Shown here piece by piece: positions 15,091 through 16,202 of a DNA stretch of 16,202 nucleotides. A program made the translations under genes and the position numbers. The notes below the pieces were generated by a model that saw nothing but the letters and a program-made list of their open reading frames with translations, was not told where the DNA came from and ran no database searches. Numbering within the stretch: position 1 is the first letter of the stretch; each line of letters begins with the position of its first letter. Origin of the DNA: Minisyncoccota bacterium (GTDB lineage: Bacteria; Patescibacteriota; Minisyncoccia; UBA6257; HR35); contig JAPYXA010000004.1 of assembly GCA_028276075.1 (NCBI GenBank), positions 1-16,202 of the forward strand. Reading direction: 5' to 3'.

Positions 15091-15163
15091 TTTTTTAATA
15101 TTTTTTATATGTGTTTTAAAATTTATGTTAATAAAAATTTTAAAATAAAATTCTTTAAAATAA
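15091..15163. promoter_or_regulatory. Divergent intergenic region, probable promoters both ways
   Basis: The 73 bases between the divergent starts of the cysteine desulfurase gene and the small + strand gene are almost pure A/T and should hold both promoters. For the - strand gene a TATAAA hexamer lies at 15104-15109 (read on -); for the + strand only weak candidates are visible. No TGn extended -10 like those before infC and lepB is found here, so assignments are weak. Confidence 0.3.
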
Positions 15164-15493
15164 ATGAAAAATTTTAAGTGGACTAAACATTCTGAAAAGA
15201 AAATTAAATATTATGGATTATCAAAAAGCAGAATTTTAAGAGTTATAAAAAATCCTTTCAGAATTGAAGAGGGAATAGCCCCCCAAACAATTGCTATGAT
15301 GCAACCAGCAAGGATCAAAAAGAATAAAAATAAAAAAATCTGGAAACAAGAGATATGGACAATGATTCAAAAAGATAAAGAGACGATTAAAATTATCTCT
15401 GCTTGGAGATATCCCGGAATAAGTCCTCAAACTAACCCAATTCCTTCTTATATTATTGATGAACTTGAAAAAGAAGGATATTTTAAGATTTAA
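15164..15493 (+). CDS. Small DUF4258/RelE-fold-like protein
   Basis: A 109-residue basic protein that I cannot name with certainty. Its N-terminal pattern, FKWTKHSEKKIKYYGLSKSR followed by IKNPFRIEEG, resembles DUF4258-type proteins (HAxxRMxxRxI..xxVxxxIxNPxxxxxx) of the RelE/BrnT-like fold, and the strands with IWTMIQKD and TIKIISAWRYPG fit the same fold. A long insert (about 40-58) is Lys- and Asn-rich. No antitoxin gene is next to it, so a toxin role is not supported; such proteins are common as single genes in CPR genomes. The C-terminal tail (about 85-109) is outside the core match. The start ATG at 15164 lacks a Shine-Dalgarno site. Its 3' end overlaps the convergent reductase gene by 11 bases. 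Confidence 0.7.
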   Translation: MKNFKWTKHSEKKIKYYGLSKSRILRVIKNPFRIEEGIAPQTIAMMQPARIKKNKNKKIWKQEIWTMIQKDKETIKIISAWRYPGISPQTNPIPSYIIDELEKEGYFKI

Positions 15494-16202
15494 TTTTATT
15501 TAAAAAAGAAGCTACCTCCAAGGCTGCTGTTATTCCTTGACCCACAGCAATACCTATTTGTTTATGTCCTAAATTTGTTACATCTCCAGCAGCAAAAATT
15601 CCACAAATATTAGTCTGACAAAGTTGGTTAACAACAATTTCTCCATACTCGTTTTTTATACCCCAACTATCAGGAATAAAATTTGTATTTGGTTTAAGAC
15701 CGATATGAATAAATACGCCTTCTACTTTTAAATCATTAACTTGATTGTTTATTTGATCTAAATACTTTATCCCTTTAACAAAATTATCTCCATAAATTTC
15801 TTGGGTTAAGGCATTATAAATAATTTCTACATTTTCTTTTTTAACTAGCTCATCTAATAAAATATTCTCTCCTTTAAATTTTGGATTTTTATTAATAATA
15901 TAAACTTTGTTGCATATTTTTGATGCCATAAGACCTGCTTCTAAAGAAGAATTTCCTCCCCCAATTATAGCAACATTTTTTTTTGAAAATAAAGGTAAAT
16001 CGCAAACATAGCAATAACTTACTCCTTTATGATAAAACTCTTCTTCTCCCTTAATATTTAATTTTTTAGGGTTAGAACCTGTGGCTATAATTATAGTTTT
16101 TGCAAGATAGTCATTTTTTTCTGTTTTGACCCTAAAATTTTCATTTTCTTTCTCTAAAAGAATTACATTTTCTAAAATTGGCTCTATATTATACTTTTGT
16201 AA
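15483..16202 (-). CDS. trxB: Thioredoxin reductase/AhpF-like flavoprotein, N-terminal part outside window
   Basis: The - strand frame is open to the window edge, so this is the C-terminal 239 residues of a roughly 300-residue protein; an ATG at 15929 is internal. Visible in order: ATGSNPKKL (end of the first FAD region), the redox disulfide in VSYCYVCDLPLF, the NADPH-binding IIGGGNSSLEAG, HIGLKPNT, and the FAD-binding end GIFAAGDVTNLGHKQIGIAVGQG. The enzyme passes electrons from NADPH through FAD to a disulfide in thioredoxin or a similar protein. The active site reads C-Y-V-C-D instead of C-A-T-C-D of TrxB or C-P-H-C-D of AhpF, and the HKQIGIA end is closer to AhpF (YKQIIIA), so its partner could be a thioredoxin, glutaredoxin-like protein or peroxiredoxin. 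No partner is visible here. Confidence 0.93.
   Translation of the reverse strand, partial: LQKYNIEPILENVILLEKENENFRVKTEKNDYLAKTIIIATGSNPKKLNIKGEEEFYHKGVSYCYVCDLPLFSKKNVAIIGGGNSSLEAGLMASKICNKVYIINKNPKFKGENILLDELVKKENVEIIYNALTQEIYGDNFVKGIKYLDQINNQVNDLKVEGVFIHIGLKPNTNFIPDSWGIKNEYGEIVVNQLCQTNICGIFAAGDVTNLGHKQIGIAVGQGITAALEVASFLNKIKS

Noticed and set aside
15236..15430. 64-residue - strand reading frame
   Set aside because: Antisense to the DUF4258-like gene and without any recognisable feature.
1..16202. Possible recoding of TGA as glycine, known in some CPR lineages
   Set aside because: TGA ends the LOG, lepB, hisS and HIT genes at the expected protein ends with overlapping starts after them, and no conserved glycine is encoded by TGA in the genes read.
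1..16202. tRNA genes, rRNA, CRISPR arrays, insertion sequences or phage genes
   Set aside because: No GC-richer cloverleaf-like segment, regularly spaced direct repeats, terminal inverted repeats or transposase/integrase-like protein was seen on either strand; the largest gap is only 73 bases.

Overview
The window looks like a piece of the core chromosome of a reduced, AT-rich bacterium, most likely a member of the Candidate Phyla Radiation (Patescibacteria, Parcubacteria-like). The evidence is the very low GC content, an almost gap-free layout (about 0.3 kb of non-coding DNA in 16.2 kb, with many ATGA/TAATG overlaps), a prepilin of the type common in that group with a LamG domain fused to it, and many lysine/isoleucine-rich core proteins. 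TGA ends several genes cleanly (LOG protein, lepB, hisS, HIT), so the standard bacterial code applies, not the UGA-glycine code of some CPR lineages. The phylum placement is an inference; no rRNA is present to confirm it.

Layout. At the left edge is the end of a membrane-anchored protein with a Ser/Thr-rich linker, cut by the window start, followed by a DksA/TraR zinc-finger protein (+). tsaD (-) converges on it. From the tsaD-infC divergent gap runs a + strand block: infC (full length only if it starts at a non-AUG codon), rpmI, a LOG-family Rossmann protein, an MgtC-like membrane protein, an APC-type amino acid permease and a LamG prepilin. A second + block has its own extended -10 promoter: lepB, hisS, a HIT protein, a C-terminally extended bS21, a divergent FtsA, gatA and an unknown membrane protein. 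Then come an HtrA/DegP protease and an IscS/NifS cysteine desulfurase (-), a small DUF4258/RelE-like protein (+), and the C-terminal two thirds of a thioredoxin reductase/AhpF-like flavoprotein (-), cut by the window end.

Functionally this is translation (IF3, L35, S21, HisRS, GatA, TsaD for tRNA t6A), cell envelope and surface (LepB, prepilin, HtrA, FtsA) and sulfur/redox chemistry (cysteine desulfurase, TrxB-like). I see no mobile element, CRISPR array, tRNA, rRNA or defence island, and I do not claim a new multi-gene system. The points most worth a second look are the non-AUG, possibly leaderless infC start; the identical 13-nt extended -10 element before infC and lepB; the general lack of Shine-Dalgarno sequences beside an extended bS21; the FtsA whose second phosphate loop has lost its glycines; and the LamG prepilin that starts inside the permease gene.
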